Assembly: GCA_018240405.1 (NCBI GenBank)
Contig: JAFEFW010000639.1
Location: forward strand, 1 to 64,000
Length of the DNA: 64,000 nt
Direction: 5' to 3'
Origin: Pseudomonadota bacterium
Lineage (GTDB): Bacteria; Pseudomonadota; Alphaproteobacteria; Acetobacterales; Acetobacteraceae
The position numbers and the translations under genes are program-made. This document shows positions 8,269-16,975 of this stretch, piece by piece. Each line of letters opens with the position of its first letter. Positions within the stretch are counted from its first letter, which is position 1. The notes under the pieces are model-generated. The model was not told the DNA's origin. It made no database searches and was given only the letters and a program-made list of their open reading frames with translations.

Positions 8269-9186
8269 TCACCCGCTCCGCCCGGCGGCGCCACGCCGCA
8301 CCGCCGACCGAAAGCGCGCGACAGCGGCGGTCAGCCCGGCCTGGCGTAGCGCGAGGTGCAATGGCGCCGACAGGCCCGGGCAATCGGTCAGGTCGCGGTA
8401 GGCTACGCCGGCCACGGCAAGCCGTCGCATCGAGGCCGGCACCACCGAGACGCCCAGCCCCGCTGCCACCAGGCTCAGGCTCGCCGGCAGTCGCGGTGCT
8501 TCCTGCGCAACACGGGGACTGAAGCCCGCCGCGCGGCAGGCGGCCAGGATCGCGTCATACAGCCCCGGCCCGCTCGGCCGCCGATACAGAATGAACGCCT
8601 CGGCCGCCAGCGCCGCGAGCGGCAGCGCGCTGGTGCCCTCCCCTGCCGTTGCCAGGCGATGCCCGTCGGGCAGAGCCGCCACCATCGGTTCATCCAATAC
8701 CGGCTCGACCAGCAGTCCGGGCACGCTCCCGACCGGCGAGCGCACAAAGGCCGCGTCCAGCCGGCCGTGCTGCAGCGCGTCCGCAAGCTCCGTTGTGCCG
8801 GCTTCGTCCAGTTCCACACGTAGGCCGGGTGCTTCCTCGCGGAACGCCCGCAATACCGCCGGCACGAACGGGTGCAGCGCGGCCGAAGGCGTGAAGCCCA
8901 CCGCAAGCCGCCCGGTCTCGCCGCGGGCGACGCGGCGCACCGCCTCCTGCAACTCGGCTGCGCGGGCGAGCACGGCCCGCGCCTCCTCCAGCAGGACCTG
9001 CCCGGCCTCGGTCGGCTGCACGCCACGCGGCAGGCGGCGCAGCAGGGGTACGCCCAATTCCTCCTCCAGCCCGCGCAGCAGCCGGGTCAGCGGCGGTTGC
9101 TGCATGCCCAGCCGTTCGGCTGCGCGGGTGACATGGCGCTCCTCGGCAACCGCGACAAAGGCGCGCAAGCGTCTCAGGTCGATCAC
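8269..9186 (-). CDS. LysR-family transcriptional regulator
   Basis: 305-residue DNA-binding regulator: N-terminal winged helix (residues 1-60, with FVAVAEERHVTRAAERLGMQ and PLTRLLRGLEEELG), linker helix to about residue 90, and a type-2 periplasmic-binding-like effector domain (GRLAVGFTPSAALHPFVP onward). The start is a GTG at 9186 preceded by GGGGGAG; longer readings add an unrelated N-terminus. LysR proteins usually act as tetramers responding to a small aromatic or organic acid co-inducer. The neighbours include two amidohydrolases and oxidoreductases, so it may control that block, though none is directly divergent from it except the small gene at 9302. Confidence 0.93.
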   Translation of the reverse strand: MIDLRRLRAFVAVAEERHVTRAAERLGMQQPPLTRLLRGLEEELGVPLLRRLPRGVQPTEAGQVLLEEARAVLARAAELQEAVRRVARGETGRLAVGFTPSAALHPFVPAVLRAFREEAPGLRVELDEAGTTELADALQHGRLDAAFVRSPVGSVPGLLVEPVLDEPMVAALPDGHRLATAGEGTSALPLAALAAEAFILYRRPSGPGLYDAILAACRAAGFSPRVAQEAPRLPASLSLVAAGLGVSVVPASMRRLAVAGVAYRDLTDCPGLSAPLHLALRQAGLTAAVARFRSAVRRGAAGRSG

Positions 9187-9203
9187 GGCTCCCCCGCTAA
9201 TCC

Positions 9204-9218
9204 ATACCCTAAGAGTAT
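9204..9218. promoter_or_regulatory. candidate LysR-type operator (T-N11-A)
   Basis: ATAC at 9204-9207 and GTAT at 9215-9218 form a 15-bp interrupted palindrome containing T-N11-A (T9205, A9217), the generic LysR recognition pattern. It sits 18 bp upstream of the LysR GTG start, where autoregulatory sites are usual, and between the divergent lysR and the small gene at 9302. Confidence 0.35.
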
Positions 9219-9301
9219 CAAAGTCGTATTGAAGGCGCACTAGCTGGCATGGCGCCGCGCGGCCTATTGAAGTGCTGGTGACGCGAAGAAGGAGCGAGGC
9301 A

Positions 9302-9595
9302 GTGCTGCATGAAGCCGACACCGGCGTGAAGGCGGCAGACCCTGCCGCCAGGCTGTTGCTGCAGTTCCTGGCTTGGGTGGCAGCCCGGCCGCGCAGCTAT
9401 GGCGAGACAATGGATGCCTGGCGCACCTCATGCCCCCGGATCTCGGTCTGGGAGGACGCAATCTGGGACGGGCTGGTGCAGCTGGACGGCGACGGTGCCA
9501 GGGCACAGCGTGAGGCCAGGGTCGCGCTGACCGTGGCCGGGCGCGATCACCTGGCCCGGGCCGGCGCCGTGGCCGCGCCGGCGCGGAACGCCTGA
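9302..9595 (+). CDS. small conserved hypothetical, winged-helix-like
   Basis: 97-residue cytoplasmic protein of unknown function. A core LLLQFLAWVAARPRSYGETMDAWRTSCPR is followed by SVWEDAIWDGLVQL and a terminal VALTVAGRDHLARAG. The last element resembles the beta-wing/recognition end of small winged-helix proteins (the usual 'TxxGRxxL' ending). I recall similar short alphaproteobacterial proteins without known role. The start is a GTG at 9302, with AAGGAG eight bases upstream. It diverges from the LysR gene. Confidence 0.62.
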   Translation: MLHEADTGVKAADPAARLLLQFLAWVAARPRSYGETMDAWRTSCPRISVWEDAIWDGLVQLDGDGARAQREARVALTVAGRDHLARAGAVAAPARNA

Positions 9596-9647
9596 TTCGT
9601 ACCGCGGCCGTTTCCATCCGGCTACGAGCCGGCGTCGCTGCCTTTAG

Positions 9648-9731
9648 ATGGGCATCGTGCTGACGGCGGCGCTTTACGTCGTCAAGGTGAGCACGTCGTT
9701 CCTGTCCGGCGTGTTCGGCATGGTGTCTGGT
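9648..9731 (+). pseudogene. possible remnant of a TauE/SafE-like membrane transporter N-terminus
   Basis: Starting at the ATG at 9648 the frame reads MGIVLTAALYVVKVSTSFL followed by SGVFGMVSGGG. The segment SFLSGVFGM(A/V)GG is typical of the first membrane helix of TauE/SafE-family exporters. Similarity ends after about 28 codons and runs into the 3' end of the amidohydrolase gene on the other strand. If real it is a decayed fragment; it could also be chance hydrophobic coding. Confidence 0.35.
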
Positions 9732-9773
9732 GGCGGCCATCGCGCGGCGGCGCAGTGGCGAGAAGGATGCGTG

Positions 9774-11072
9774 TCAGGCGACGGCTTCGCTCAAGGTCAC
9801 GCCGAACTGCGCCGCTGCATTGCCGCCCATCATCCGCGCAATGATGTCCTCGGGTACGTCGGCTCTGGCCAGCATGGCGATGGCGTCATGCGCTGAGGTC
9901 GTGTCATGCTGCGGATAGCGTGAGCCCCACACGACCTTCTCGGCGAAGTCATGCGGCAGCTTCTGGATCAGCCGCTCCTCGGCGTCGAAGCCCAGCATGA
10001 CCTTGCCTTCCTCCCATAGTTCCTCGGTATCGGTCCTGACCGGGTATTTATGCAGCAGCGGGATGACGCGGGAGGACGCCTCCATCTTCTCCAGCACTTC
10101 CTCCATCCACGACGCCTTGCCGTGCGCCATGACCACCTTCATGTCGGGGAAGCGCTGCATGACGGTGAAGCCCAGCAGCACAGAGGCGACGAACATGTGG
10201 TTGTCGAGCCAGCCGGACAGGATCGGCGCCAGCGGGTGGCCAAGCTGCGGGAAGGCCGTAAAGAACGATGTGCTGGGAAGGCCGGCGGTTCCACCCGACA
10301 ACGGACCGCCGCCGCCGGCCGGCAGCGGCGTCTGGCCGAGGCGGCGGCGGACCTTTTCGAAGAACGGACCGTGCGAGGTCCATTCCGGGTTCCACAGACC
10401 GGCGGTGGGATGCACCGCCAGGGTCAGGCCCTGCCGTTCGATCCCGGCCCAGAGCGGGTCGAAGTAGGGGTTGGTGAAGTAGTGGTCCTCCAGGAACATT
10501 GGCCGGATGAAGACGCCGCGGAAGCAGCGAATGCCGGCGATGCGGTGCAGTTCCGCCAGCGCGAGGTCCATGTCCTGCAGCGGTAGCATCGCGGCGGCGA
10601 ACAGCCGGTCCGGGGCGGCCTGGCAGAAATCGGCGATCCAGTCGTTGTAGGCTCGCGCCAGGGCTGCCGCCGTGTCCGGATCGGAGACGAGATGAAAGCC
10701 CTCGGCGAACCAGGTCGGGTAGAGGAACGCCTGGTCAACGCCCATCGCATCCATATCGGCCAGGCGCACGCGCGGGTTCCAGGCGCCTTCATTTGCTTTG
10801 TGGCGCACCGAGGCGTCCAGATTGCCGACATCGTCCCAACTCATGCCCGGACGCCAGATCGCGTGGCGCGGGATGTTCGGGTTCATGCTGTCCCGCACGG
10901 CTTTACCGTTAATCTTCAGATACGAATTTGTTTCGCCGTCGTGCCGCCACAGCGCCTGCTTGCCGAGGACGCGGAAATCCGGATCGAGGTATTTTTCCCA
11001 AAGCTCTGGCGGCTCGACGACATGCTGGTCGGTATCGAAGACGGGCAGGCGGCGTGTGATGGACGTTGTCAT
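9774..11072 (-). CDS. amidohydrolase-family (amidohydrolase_2) TIM-barrel protein
   Basis: 432-residue cytoplasmic TIM-barrel hydrolase/decarboxylase of the ACMSD/amidohydrolase_2 branch. The N-terminal metal motif is changed from DxHxH to FDTDQHVVEPPELW. The barrel continues with RLADMDAMGVDQAFLYPTW, LAVHPTAG (metal His) and MKVVMAHGKASWMEEVLEKM. The C-terminal segment normally GSDYPH here reads WGSRYPQHD, with Arg385 at the usual catalytic Asp. Relatives hydrolyse or decarboxylate aromatic or acyl substrates; the reaction cannot be specified. TAGGAGG precedes the ATG. It is last in a minus-strand run with the paralogous amidohydrolase 10 bp upstream and an aldo/keto reductase. Confidence 0.85.
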   Translation of the reverse strand: MTTSITRRLPVFDTDQHVVEPPELWEKYLDPDFRVLGKQALWRHDGETNSYLKINGKAVRDSMNPNIPRHAIWRPGMSWDDVGNLDASVRHKANEGAWNPRVRLADMDAMGVDQAFLYPTWFAEGFHLVSDPDTAAALARAYNDWIADFCQAAPDRLFAAAMLPLQDMDLALAELHRIAGIRCFRGVFIRPMFLEDHYFTNPYFDPLWAGIERQGLTLAVHPTAGLWNPEWTSHGPFFEKVRRRLGQTPLPAGGGGPLSGGTAGLPSTSFFTAFPQLGHPLAPILSGWLDNHMFVASVLLGFTVMQRFPDMKVVMAHGKASWMEEVLEKMEASSRVIPLLHKYPVRTDTEELWEEGKVMLGFDAEERLIQKLPHDFAEKVVWGSRYPQHDTTSAHDAIAMLARADVPEDIIARMMGGNAAAQFGVTLSEAVA

Positions 11073-11082
11073 GACGCGCCTC

Positions 11083-12471
11083 CTATACGACCGACACGGA
11101 TGCGTCGGCCGCCAATGCGGCCTTCACCTCTTCCTCGGTCGGCCACCAGTTGGGCCGCTCGATCTCGGTGACGCGGTTGCGGATGATCTTCTTCGGCGGA
11201 TCGATCCGGTACAGCCTGCGCGCATTGCCGCCGAGGAACTTCGCCTGGTTCTCGACCGGCAGGTTGTATTTCTGCATCGTCTCCATGGCGCGCCAGGCGT
11301 CGTCGCCATCGTGGTGGTAGACGTCGGACGACCAGATCAGGATGTCGCCATAGAATTCCGGGAAGCGTGGCGGCGGCGCTTCATCGCCCTCGAACCCGGT
11401 CATGCAATGCGCGAAGAACGTTTCGCTTGGCAGGCGCTTTAGCGGCGGCATGGCGCGCTCGTTGCGGTAGAGCCGAGCGTATTTGTCGCATTCGTCGAGC
11501 AGGAAGCTGAGCCATGTCGAGGACGCCTCAAACACCGCCGCCTTCAGCTTAGGATGGCGCTCGAAGAGGCCGGACATCAGCGCCGCGGTGACCCAGAGTG
11601 CTGCTTCCGACTGGAAGTTCTGCACGTTGGTCAGGAAGGAGTGCGGCACGCCCGAGGCCGAGATGGTGCGCCGGATCAGTTCGGCGCCGGAGTATTGCTC
11701 CGAATAGCCGGGCGGCTTCAACGCGCCGCCGGCGGGGAAGGGATGCATGCCGTAGACCATCCCGGTCTCTTCCAGCGCATTCCACACCGGTTCATATTTC
11801 GGCTGCAGCGGATAGTTGCCCATCGCGTCGGTCGGGCGCACCAGCGCGACGCGGCAACCCTGCGCGGCAACGCGATGGATCTCCTGTACAGCGAACTGCG
11901 CGTTCTGCATCGGCAGCAGCGCGGCGAAGTACAGCCGGTCCGGGTCGGCCTTGGTGTATTCGTAGGCCCATTGATTGTAGGCCTTGCAGAAAGCGTAGGC
12001 GCCAACGGCATCCATCAGCCAGGGATAGGTGTCGATGTCGGTCGGGATGATCATCACCTGATCGATCCCCTGCATATCCATGTCGCGCAGCCGCGGCTCA
12101 GGCTCGTAAGAGCCGCCAAAGTCGATGTAGCTGACCTGTTCCTGCGTCAGCGCCGTGCCTGCCTTCAGGTTGCGGACGTTCAGTGCGCGCTGGATATCGT
12201 GCTTCACGCCCGGGCCGGCGTTGGAGATCACCCGCATCGTGCCGGGAATGCCGCCGCGCCGCTGCGAGCCGATACCGACTCCGGCGCGGCCGTTGACGAT
12301 CAGTTGCCGGCTTTCCTCATCCCACCAGATGGTGGTGCGCAGAGCAGCGAGTTCCTCGCGCGTGAGGAACTCAGCGGCACGCTCCCAGATCAGCGGTGGT
12401 TCGGTGACATGGGCATCGCAGTCGAAGGTGGCGAAATCCTTCGACATCGGCGCGAAGCGCTGCACTGGCAT
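11083..12471 (-). CDS. amidohydrolase-family (amidohydrolase_2) TIM-barrel protein
   Basis: 462-residue paralogue of the next gene in the operon. N-terminal metal motif FDCDAHVTEPPLIWER; RLRDMDMQGIDQVMIIPTDIDTY; YGMHPFPAGG with the barrel His; KLKAAVFEASSTWLSFLLDE; C-terminal LIWSSDVYHHDGDD, which keeps the catalytic-type Asp that its neighbour has lost. A good ribosome site (GGGAGGACATAAAA) precedes ATG 12471. Gene order aldo/keto reductase, this gene, second amidohydrolase, with spacings of 33 and 10 bp, suggests one transcript and a multi-step degradation pathway, substrate unknown. The two amidohydrolases could act on successive intermediates or form a heteromer. Confidence 0.87.
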   Translation of the reverse strand: MPVQRFAPMSKDFATFDCDAHVTEPPLIWERAAEFLTREELAALRTTIWWDEESRQLIVNGRAGVGIGSQRRGGIPGTMRVISNAGPGVKHDIQRALNVRNLKAGTALTQEQVSYIDFGGSYEPEPRLRDMDMQGIDQVMIIPTDIDTYPWLMDAVGAYAFCKAYNQWAYEYTKADPDRLYFAALLPMQNAQFAVQEIHRVAAQGCRVALVRPTDAMGNYPLQPKYEPVWNALEETGMVYGMHPFPAGGALKPPGYSEQYSGAELIRRTISASGVPHSFLTNVQNFQSEAALWVTAALMSGLFERHPKLKAAVFEASSTWLSFLLDECDKYARLYRNERAMPPLKRLPSETFFAHCMTGFEGDEAPPPRFPEFYGDILIWSSDVYHHDGDDAWRAMETMQKYNLPVENQAKFLGGNARRLYRIDPPKKIIRNRVTEIERPNWWPTEEEVKAALAADASVSVV

Positions 12472-12504
12472 TTTTATGTCCTCCCTGTGATCGTGCTGTT
12501 CTGG

Positions 12505-13515
12505 TCAGCCTGGCGGCGGATCGTCCTCCAGCCATCCCGGCGGTTCGGTGACCGCGCCGTTGCGGACGAAGATGGCGTCCACCGCCGCCATGTCCTGTGG
12601 TGAAATCTCGAAGCCGAGGGCGCCGAGGTTTTCGCTGACTTCGTTGGGATTGCGAAAGCCGACGAGGCCGGTGCTGATCGCCGGATGCGACAGCGTCCAG
12701 CGCAGCGCGAACTGCGGCAGCGTCTTGCCGTATTTCGCTGCCAGCGGCTTCAGCGCCTCGACCGCCGCGAGGTTGCGTTCGAAATGATCCGGACCGAACA
12801 TGGTGCGGAACAGGTTCAGGCTGCCCAGCGCGCCGCGTTTGGAGCGCCAGTCCGCTTCGTCGAATTCCATGCCGGCGTGGAAGGCCCCGGTCAGCAGGCC
12901 ATAGGCGAGCGAGCCGTAAGCCATGACACCCACGCCGTTGGCGCGGCACCACGGAAAGATCTCGCGCGCCATGCGGCGGTCGAACATGTTCCAGCCGTAT
13001 TGCACCACGTCGATCCGCCGCAGTTTCATCGCCGCTTCGAGTTGCGCCGGGCGGAAGTTCGAGACCCCGATGTAGCGCGCTTTGCCCTGTCGCACGATGT
13101 CGTCCAGCGCCCGAAACGTTTCCTCGAACGGCGTGTTGGGGTCGGGCCAGTGGATCAGGTAGACGTCGACATGATCGGTGCCGAGCGCCCGCAGGCTTGT
13201 TTCGATCGCCGCCATGATCCGCGCGCGGCTGCTGTCACGGCGGTTGGGTGCCTCGGGGTAGCCGACGCCGACCTTGGTCACCAGGCAGACATCGTTACGC
13301 CGACGTCCCAGCGCCTTGCCGAGCGCCTGCTCGGAGATGCCCATGCCGTAGGCCTCGGCGGTGTCGAAACAGGTGACGCCGCCATCAAGGGCGCGGTGCA
13401 CCGCCGCGTCAAACTGCGCGGCGTCGATCGGGCCGTAGGTGCCGCTGATTTCCCAGCAGCCGAAGCCGATTGCCGACACGTTCAGGCCCGTGCGGCCAAA
13501 TGGTCGATATTCCAT
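12505..13515 (-). CDS. aldo/keto reductase
   Basis: 336-residue NADPH-dependent (beta/alpha)8 oxidoreductase. MEYRPFGRTGLNVSAIGFGCW opens the barrel. The catalytic tetrad is visible as CFDTAEAYG (Asp and Tyr), LVTKVG (Lys) and DVYLIHWPD (His), followed by GKARYIGVSNF and FALRWTLSHPAISTGLVGFRN, the cofactor-binding end. Length and order are typical. It is the first gene of the minus-strand amidohydrolase operon and is divergent (162 bp) from the FAD-linked dehydrogenase. GGGGAAA lies about five bases before the ATG. The physiological aldehyde or ketone is unknown. Confidence 0.93.
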   Translation of the reverse strand: MEYRPFGRTGLNVSAIGFGCWEISGTYGPIDAAQFDAAVHRALDGGVTCFDTAEAYGMGISEQALGKALGRRRNDVCLVTKVGVGYPEAPNRRDSSRARIMAAIETSLRALGTDHVDVYLIHWPDPNTPFEETFRALDDIVRQGKARYIGVSNFRPAQLEAAMKLRRIDVVQYGWNMFDRRMAREIFPWCRANGVGVMAYGSLAYGLLTGAFHAGMEFDEADWRSKRGALGSLNLFRTMFGPDHFERNLAAVEALKPLAAKYGKTLPQFALRWTLSHPAISTGLVGFRNPNEVSENLGALGFEISPQDMAAVDAIFVRNGAVTEPPGWLEDDPPPG

Positions 13516-13677
13516 CGAGTTTCCCCATTCTACTCGTGAGTAGCCGACCGGATGGCAGTAGACGAGCGAGGGGTGGGGGAGTCAAGCGTGGGCGAGGACA
13601 CGTTACCCCTGACCTTGCGCCGGTCTCCGGACCGGTCCAATCCTCCGCGCCAGATCTTGAAACACAGGGAACGGCCC

Positions 13678-15054
13678 ATGTCCGTCCAGACCGTCATCGA
13701 AGCCGCTAGGGAATTCCTCGGCGACCGCATCACCACCAACGCCGGCCTGCGGGAGCATCACTCGCACGGCCAGGACACCCAGCCCCCCGTCCTCCCCGAC
13801 GCGGTGGCGTTCATCGAATCGTCCGAGGAAGCCGCCCAACTCCTCGCCCTCTGCCACACTAACCACGTCCCGGTGGTGCCGTGGGGCGCCGGCACCTCGC
13901 TGGAGGGGCACGTCACTCCCGTCCGCGGCGGCATCACGCTCGACCTCTCGCGCATGACGGAAGTGCTGGACGTCAGCCAGGCCGACATGGACTGCCGCGT
14001 GCAGGCCGGCGTCACCCGCGACCAACTGAACCAGCATCTGCGCGATTCCGGCCTGTTCTTCCCGGTCGATCCCGGCACCTCCGCCTGCACCATCGGCGGC
14101 ATGTGCGCCACCCGCGCCTCCGGCACCAATGCGGTGCGCTACGGCACGATGCGGGAGAATGTGCTGGGCCTGACGGTGGCCACCGCCGATGGCCGCGTGA
14201 TTCGCACCGGCGGGCGCGTCCGCAAATCCGCCTCCGGCTACGACCTCACCCGCCTCTTCGTCGGCTCCGAGGGCACGCTCGGCGTCATAACCGAAATCCA
14301 GCTCCGCCTGCACGGCATCCCCGAGGCGGTCTCCTCCGCCGTCTGCCAGTTTCCATCGCTGGCCGATGCGGTCGAGACGGTGATCGCCATCCTGCAGATG
14401 GGCATCCCCGTCGCCCGGATGGAACTGCTGGACGAGGTCCAACTCGGCGCCTGCATCGCCTACTCCAAACTGGAGAACCTCGAGGCGCGGCCGTCAATCT
14501 TCTTCGAGTTCCACGGCACCGAGGCCGGCGTCGCCGAACAGGCGCAGCAGGCGCAGGACATCGCCGGCGGCTACAACAGCTCCGGCTTCCGCTGGGCCAC
14601 CGACCCGGCGGAGCGCAACAAGCTGTGGCAGGCGCGGCATGACGCGCTCTGGGCGGCGCTGGCACTGAAGCCCGGCCACAAGGGGCTGGCGACCGACGCG
14701 ATCGTGCCGATCTCGCGGCTTAACGACGCGATCCTGGGCGCGAAGGAGGACATCGCCGCGTCGGGGCTGACCGCGCCTATCGTTGGCCATGTCGGCGACG
14801 GCAACTTTCACACCGTGATCTTGGTGCCGCCGGAGCCGGACGGCCTGGCCCGCGCCTGGGAGCTGGACAAGAAGATCGTTGCCCGCGCCCTGGCACTCGG
14901 TGGATCATGCAGCGGCGAGCACGGTGTCGGCATCGGCAAGCGCGAGTTTCTGGAGCAGGAACACGGCGCCGAGACGCTGGCGGTGATGCGGTCCGTCAAG
15001 CAGGCGCTGGACCCGCGGGGAATCCTGAACCCTGGAAAAATGTTCCTGAACTGA
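13678..15054 (+). CDS. FAD-linked oxidase, D-lactate/2-hydroxyacid dehydrogenase (GlcD/DLD type)
   Basis: 458-residue flavoprotein oxidising a D-2-hydroxy acid. The FAD-binding PCMH domain occupies residues about 35-215 (VVPWGAGTSLEGHV, DPGTSACTIGGMCATRASG, TGGRVRKSASGYDLTRLFVGSEGTLGVIT). The C-terminal substrate/cap domain carries the metal-binding signatures GHVGDGNFH and SCSGEHGVGIGKREFLEQE, then DPRGILNPGKMF, the canonical family ending. It most resembles FAD-binding D-lactate dehydrogenase (cytochrome) proteins; glycolate oxidase subunit GlcD is the alternative, but no glcE/glcF follows. The start ATG is preceded by CAGGGAA; the open frame begins earlier but lacks family similarity there. 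Confidence 0.93.
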   Translation: MSVQTVIEAAREFLGDRITTNAGLREHHSHGQDTQPPVLPDAVAFIESSEEAAQLLALCHTNHVPVVPWGAGTSLEGHVTPVRGGITLDLSRMTEVLDVSQADMDCRVQAGVTRDQLNQHLRDSGLFFPVDPGTSACTIGGMCATRASGTNAVRYGTMRENVLGLTVATADGRVIRTGGRVRKSASGYDLTRLFVGSEGTLGVITEIQLRLHGIPEAVSSAVCQFPSLADAVETVIAILQMGIPVARMELLDEVQLGACIAYSKLENLEARPSIFFEFHGTEAGVAEQAQQAQDIAGGYNSSGFRWATDPAERNKLWQARHDALWAALALKPGHKGLATDAIVPISRLNDAILGAKEDIAASGLTAPIVGHVGDGNFHTVILVPPEPDGLARAWELDKKIVARALALGGSCSGEHGVGIGKREFLEQEHGAETLAVMRSVKQALDPRGILNPGKMFLN

Positions 15055-15462
15055 CCGCGCGGCGGGCAGTGGCCGTTTCGTTTGGCGAACAGCCAGGCCG
15101 ACGCTGGCGGAATCGCCATAGAGGGCGATACCGAAGGTGAAGGTTCCAGACCGCCGCCGATGCCGGTCAAGACCGCGCCGGGCGTGCAGAGTAGAATGTC
15201 GCGTCGTGCCAGCCAGAGAAACTGACGACTTGGGCGGATCAAGGTCAGCGCTATCAGCACGCCTCGGATACCATGGATGTCCGCCCGCGCCGGTTTCTGC
15301 CCCCGAGGCCAGCTGATCTCCTGCAGACCCGCAGGTATTAAGGCAGCGCCACCCTTGCAGCCGAACCTATCCCAAACCTATACGCCGTTGCACCGCGGTG
15401 CTTGACCGGAATGGAAGCGATCGCCTAACAGTTTCTTCGTATCGTAATGAGAGTAACGTCGC
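15055..15462. other. 408-bp gap with no supported gene
   Basis: The minus strand reads through part of this gap (about 15260 down to 15050) with a hydrophobic stretch containing LWLARRDILLCTPGAVLTGIGG. It could be the decayed end of a membrane protein, but I cannot assign it. The right part becomes less GC-rich and precedes the secreted-protein gene at 15463. Confidence 0.4.
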
Positions 15463-15843
15463 ATGCGACAGGTCTCATATCATTGTTTTGCCGTGGCTTT
15501 TTGCGCAATATTTTCACTCTCTGCCGGCTCCGCGTCAGCGCAGATTAATCCGTTTCCCGGCAATGAGCTTGCGCTTTCGGACAGTGACCTTGCCGTCATT
15601 GAAGAAGTCGCAAGCGGGCTGATCGCCGGCAAGGTTGTTCCGGATGGTACGACAATAGAGTGGTATAATGGTGAAACACACCGTCGTGGGTCGATCCGGG
15701 TGCTGGAATCGAGCCAATTGGACGGCCGGCCGTGCCACAAGTTGCGGTATACACTACCAGTCAGATCGCCCCAGGGGTCCCGGGCCTATGACCTGACCTG
15801 GTGCAAGGCGCCAGACGGCGACTGGAAGATCGTGTCCAAGTAG
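15463..15843 (+). CDS. small secreted protein, surface-antigen-like (RT0821/Lpp0805 type)
   Basis: 126-residue exported protein. Signal peptide residues 1-26 (hydrophobic core CFAVAFCAIFSLSAGSASA, cleavage at ASA-Q). The mature part (about 100 residues) has two cysteines and the pattern W-x-N-G-(E/x)-T-x-x-x-G-S-I-x-V, RPCHKLRYTLPV, LTWCKAPDGDWKIVSK. This matches the general layout of the small RT0821/Lpp0805-like surface-antigen domain: a beta-rich unit with a disulfide between the two cysteines and a closing DG-W motif. No catalytic role is evident. The codon use is less GC-rich than its neighbours. Monocistronic between a convergent HMG-CoA lyase gene and an unassigned gap. Confidence 0.68.
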   Translation: MRQVSYHCFAVAFCAIFSLSAGSASAQINPFPGNELALSDSDLAVIEEVASGLIAGKVVPDGTTIEWYNGETHRRGSIRVLESSQLDGRPCHKLRYTLPVRSPQGSRAYDLTWCKAPDGDWKIVSK

Positions 15844-15969
15844 TTTTCGCGATACAGGCGGGCCTTGCGCCCTCGCGGCGCAGCGGATGTCGCGGGACCG
15901 CCCGGTAGTGGCCGGCGGGCGTGACGACCGCGGTCGAACCTCGCCGCGGCCTCGCCAAGCCCTTCTGCG

Positions 15970-16896
15970 TCAGGCCGCCTTCCGGAACGTCGGCGGAAGC
16001 CCAGCCTTCGGCATCTGCCCATGCATCGGCTCCGCCGGCAGGCCGGCATGCAGCACCGTCCGCGATTCCAGCAGCTTCGGGATATCAATGCCAGTGCGGA
16101 ACCCCATACTTTCCAGCATGAACACCAGGTCCTCGGTCACCACGTTGCCGGAGGCCCCCGGCGCATAGGGGCAGCCGCCCAGACCCGCCAGGCAGGAGTC
16201 GAACGCGCGGACGCCTTCCTCCAGCCCCGCCAGTGCGTTGGCAATGCCCAGGCCGCAGGTGTCGTGCAGGTGCAGGCCATATAGCACCGGCCCGACCGCC
16301 TCGCGCACCGCGCGCACTACTTCCTTCACCTGTGCCGGATGGGCGTAGCCAACCGTATCGGCCAGCATGATGTGCTCGACGCCGGCCTTTGCCAGGCCCT
16401 CGCACATCGCCACCGTTTGCGCCGTGCTCACCACACCGTCGAGCGAGCAACCGAATGCGGTGGAGGCGCCGACAATCACCGGCACATGACGCTCCTGCGC
16501 CTTCATCCAGGCCATCACCTCCTTCATCACCTCGATCGACTGCGCCGGGGTGCGGTTGAGGTTGGCCTTGCTGTGCCCCTCGCTGACCGAGATCGGCATG
16601 GAGATCTTGTGCACGCCGCCATTGTAGGCGTTTTGCGCGCCGCGCAGGTTCGGCGCCAACGCCTGCACCACCAGGCCAGGCACTTCCGCCAGCACACGCG
16701 CGACGATCTCGGCGGTGTCGGCAAGCTGCGGGATGACGCGGGGCGGCACGTAGCTGCCGACCTCGATTTCGGGAATGCCGGCGGCGGCGAGCGACTTGAT
16801 CCAGGCCACCTTGTCGTCAGTGGTCATGCGGGTCTTGGCGATCTGCAGCCCGTCACGCGGACCGACCTCACAAATAGAAACGAATTCGCCGCTCAT
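15970..16896 (-). CDS. hydroxymethylglutaryl-CoA lyase-like protein
   Basis: 308-residue DRE-TIM metallolyase. Motifs: VSICEVGPRDGLQ (catalytic Arg14 and metal Asp15), EVGSYVPPRVIPQLAD (HMG-CoA lyases have SFVSPKWVPQ), LYGLHLHDTCGLG (metal His pair), and GLGGCPYAPGASGNVVTED, which carries the signature cysteine of the HMG-CoA lyase family and the metal Asn. It cleaves HMG-CoA to acetyl-CoA and acetoacetate in leucine catabolism, or acts on a related 3-hydroxy-3-methyl acyl-CoA. No liu/mcc genes adjoin. ATG 16896 is preferred over a GTG four codons upstream, with AGAGGG as the ribosome site. Confidence 0.88.
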   Translation of the reverse strand: MSGEFVSICEVGPRDGLQIAKTRMTTDDKVAWIKSLAAAGIPEIEVGSYVPPRVIPQLADTAEIVARVLAEVPGLVVQALAPNLRGAQNAYNGGVHKISMPISVSEGHSKANLNRTPAQSIEVMKEVMAWMKAQERHVPVIVGASTAFGCSLDGVVSTAQTVAMCEGLAKAGVEHIMLADTVGYAHPAQVKEVVRAVREAVGPVLYGLHLHDTCGLGIANALAGLEEGVRAFDSCLAGLGGCPYAPGASGNVVTEDLVFMLESMGFRTGIDIPKLLESRTVLHAGLPAEPMHGQMPKAGLPPTFRKAA

Positions 16897-16975
16897 GCTG
16901 GGACGCACCCTCTGCTGTCTGGGATTGGCCGGAAGGTGCGGCGGGGACCGGTAAAAGGCAAGGGGCGCGGACCAG

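Noticed and set aside
13603-14442. 279-codon open frame on minus
   Set aside because: Antisense shadow of the FAD-linked dehydrogenase; high-GC third-position bias opens this frame.
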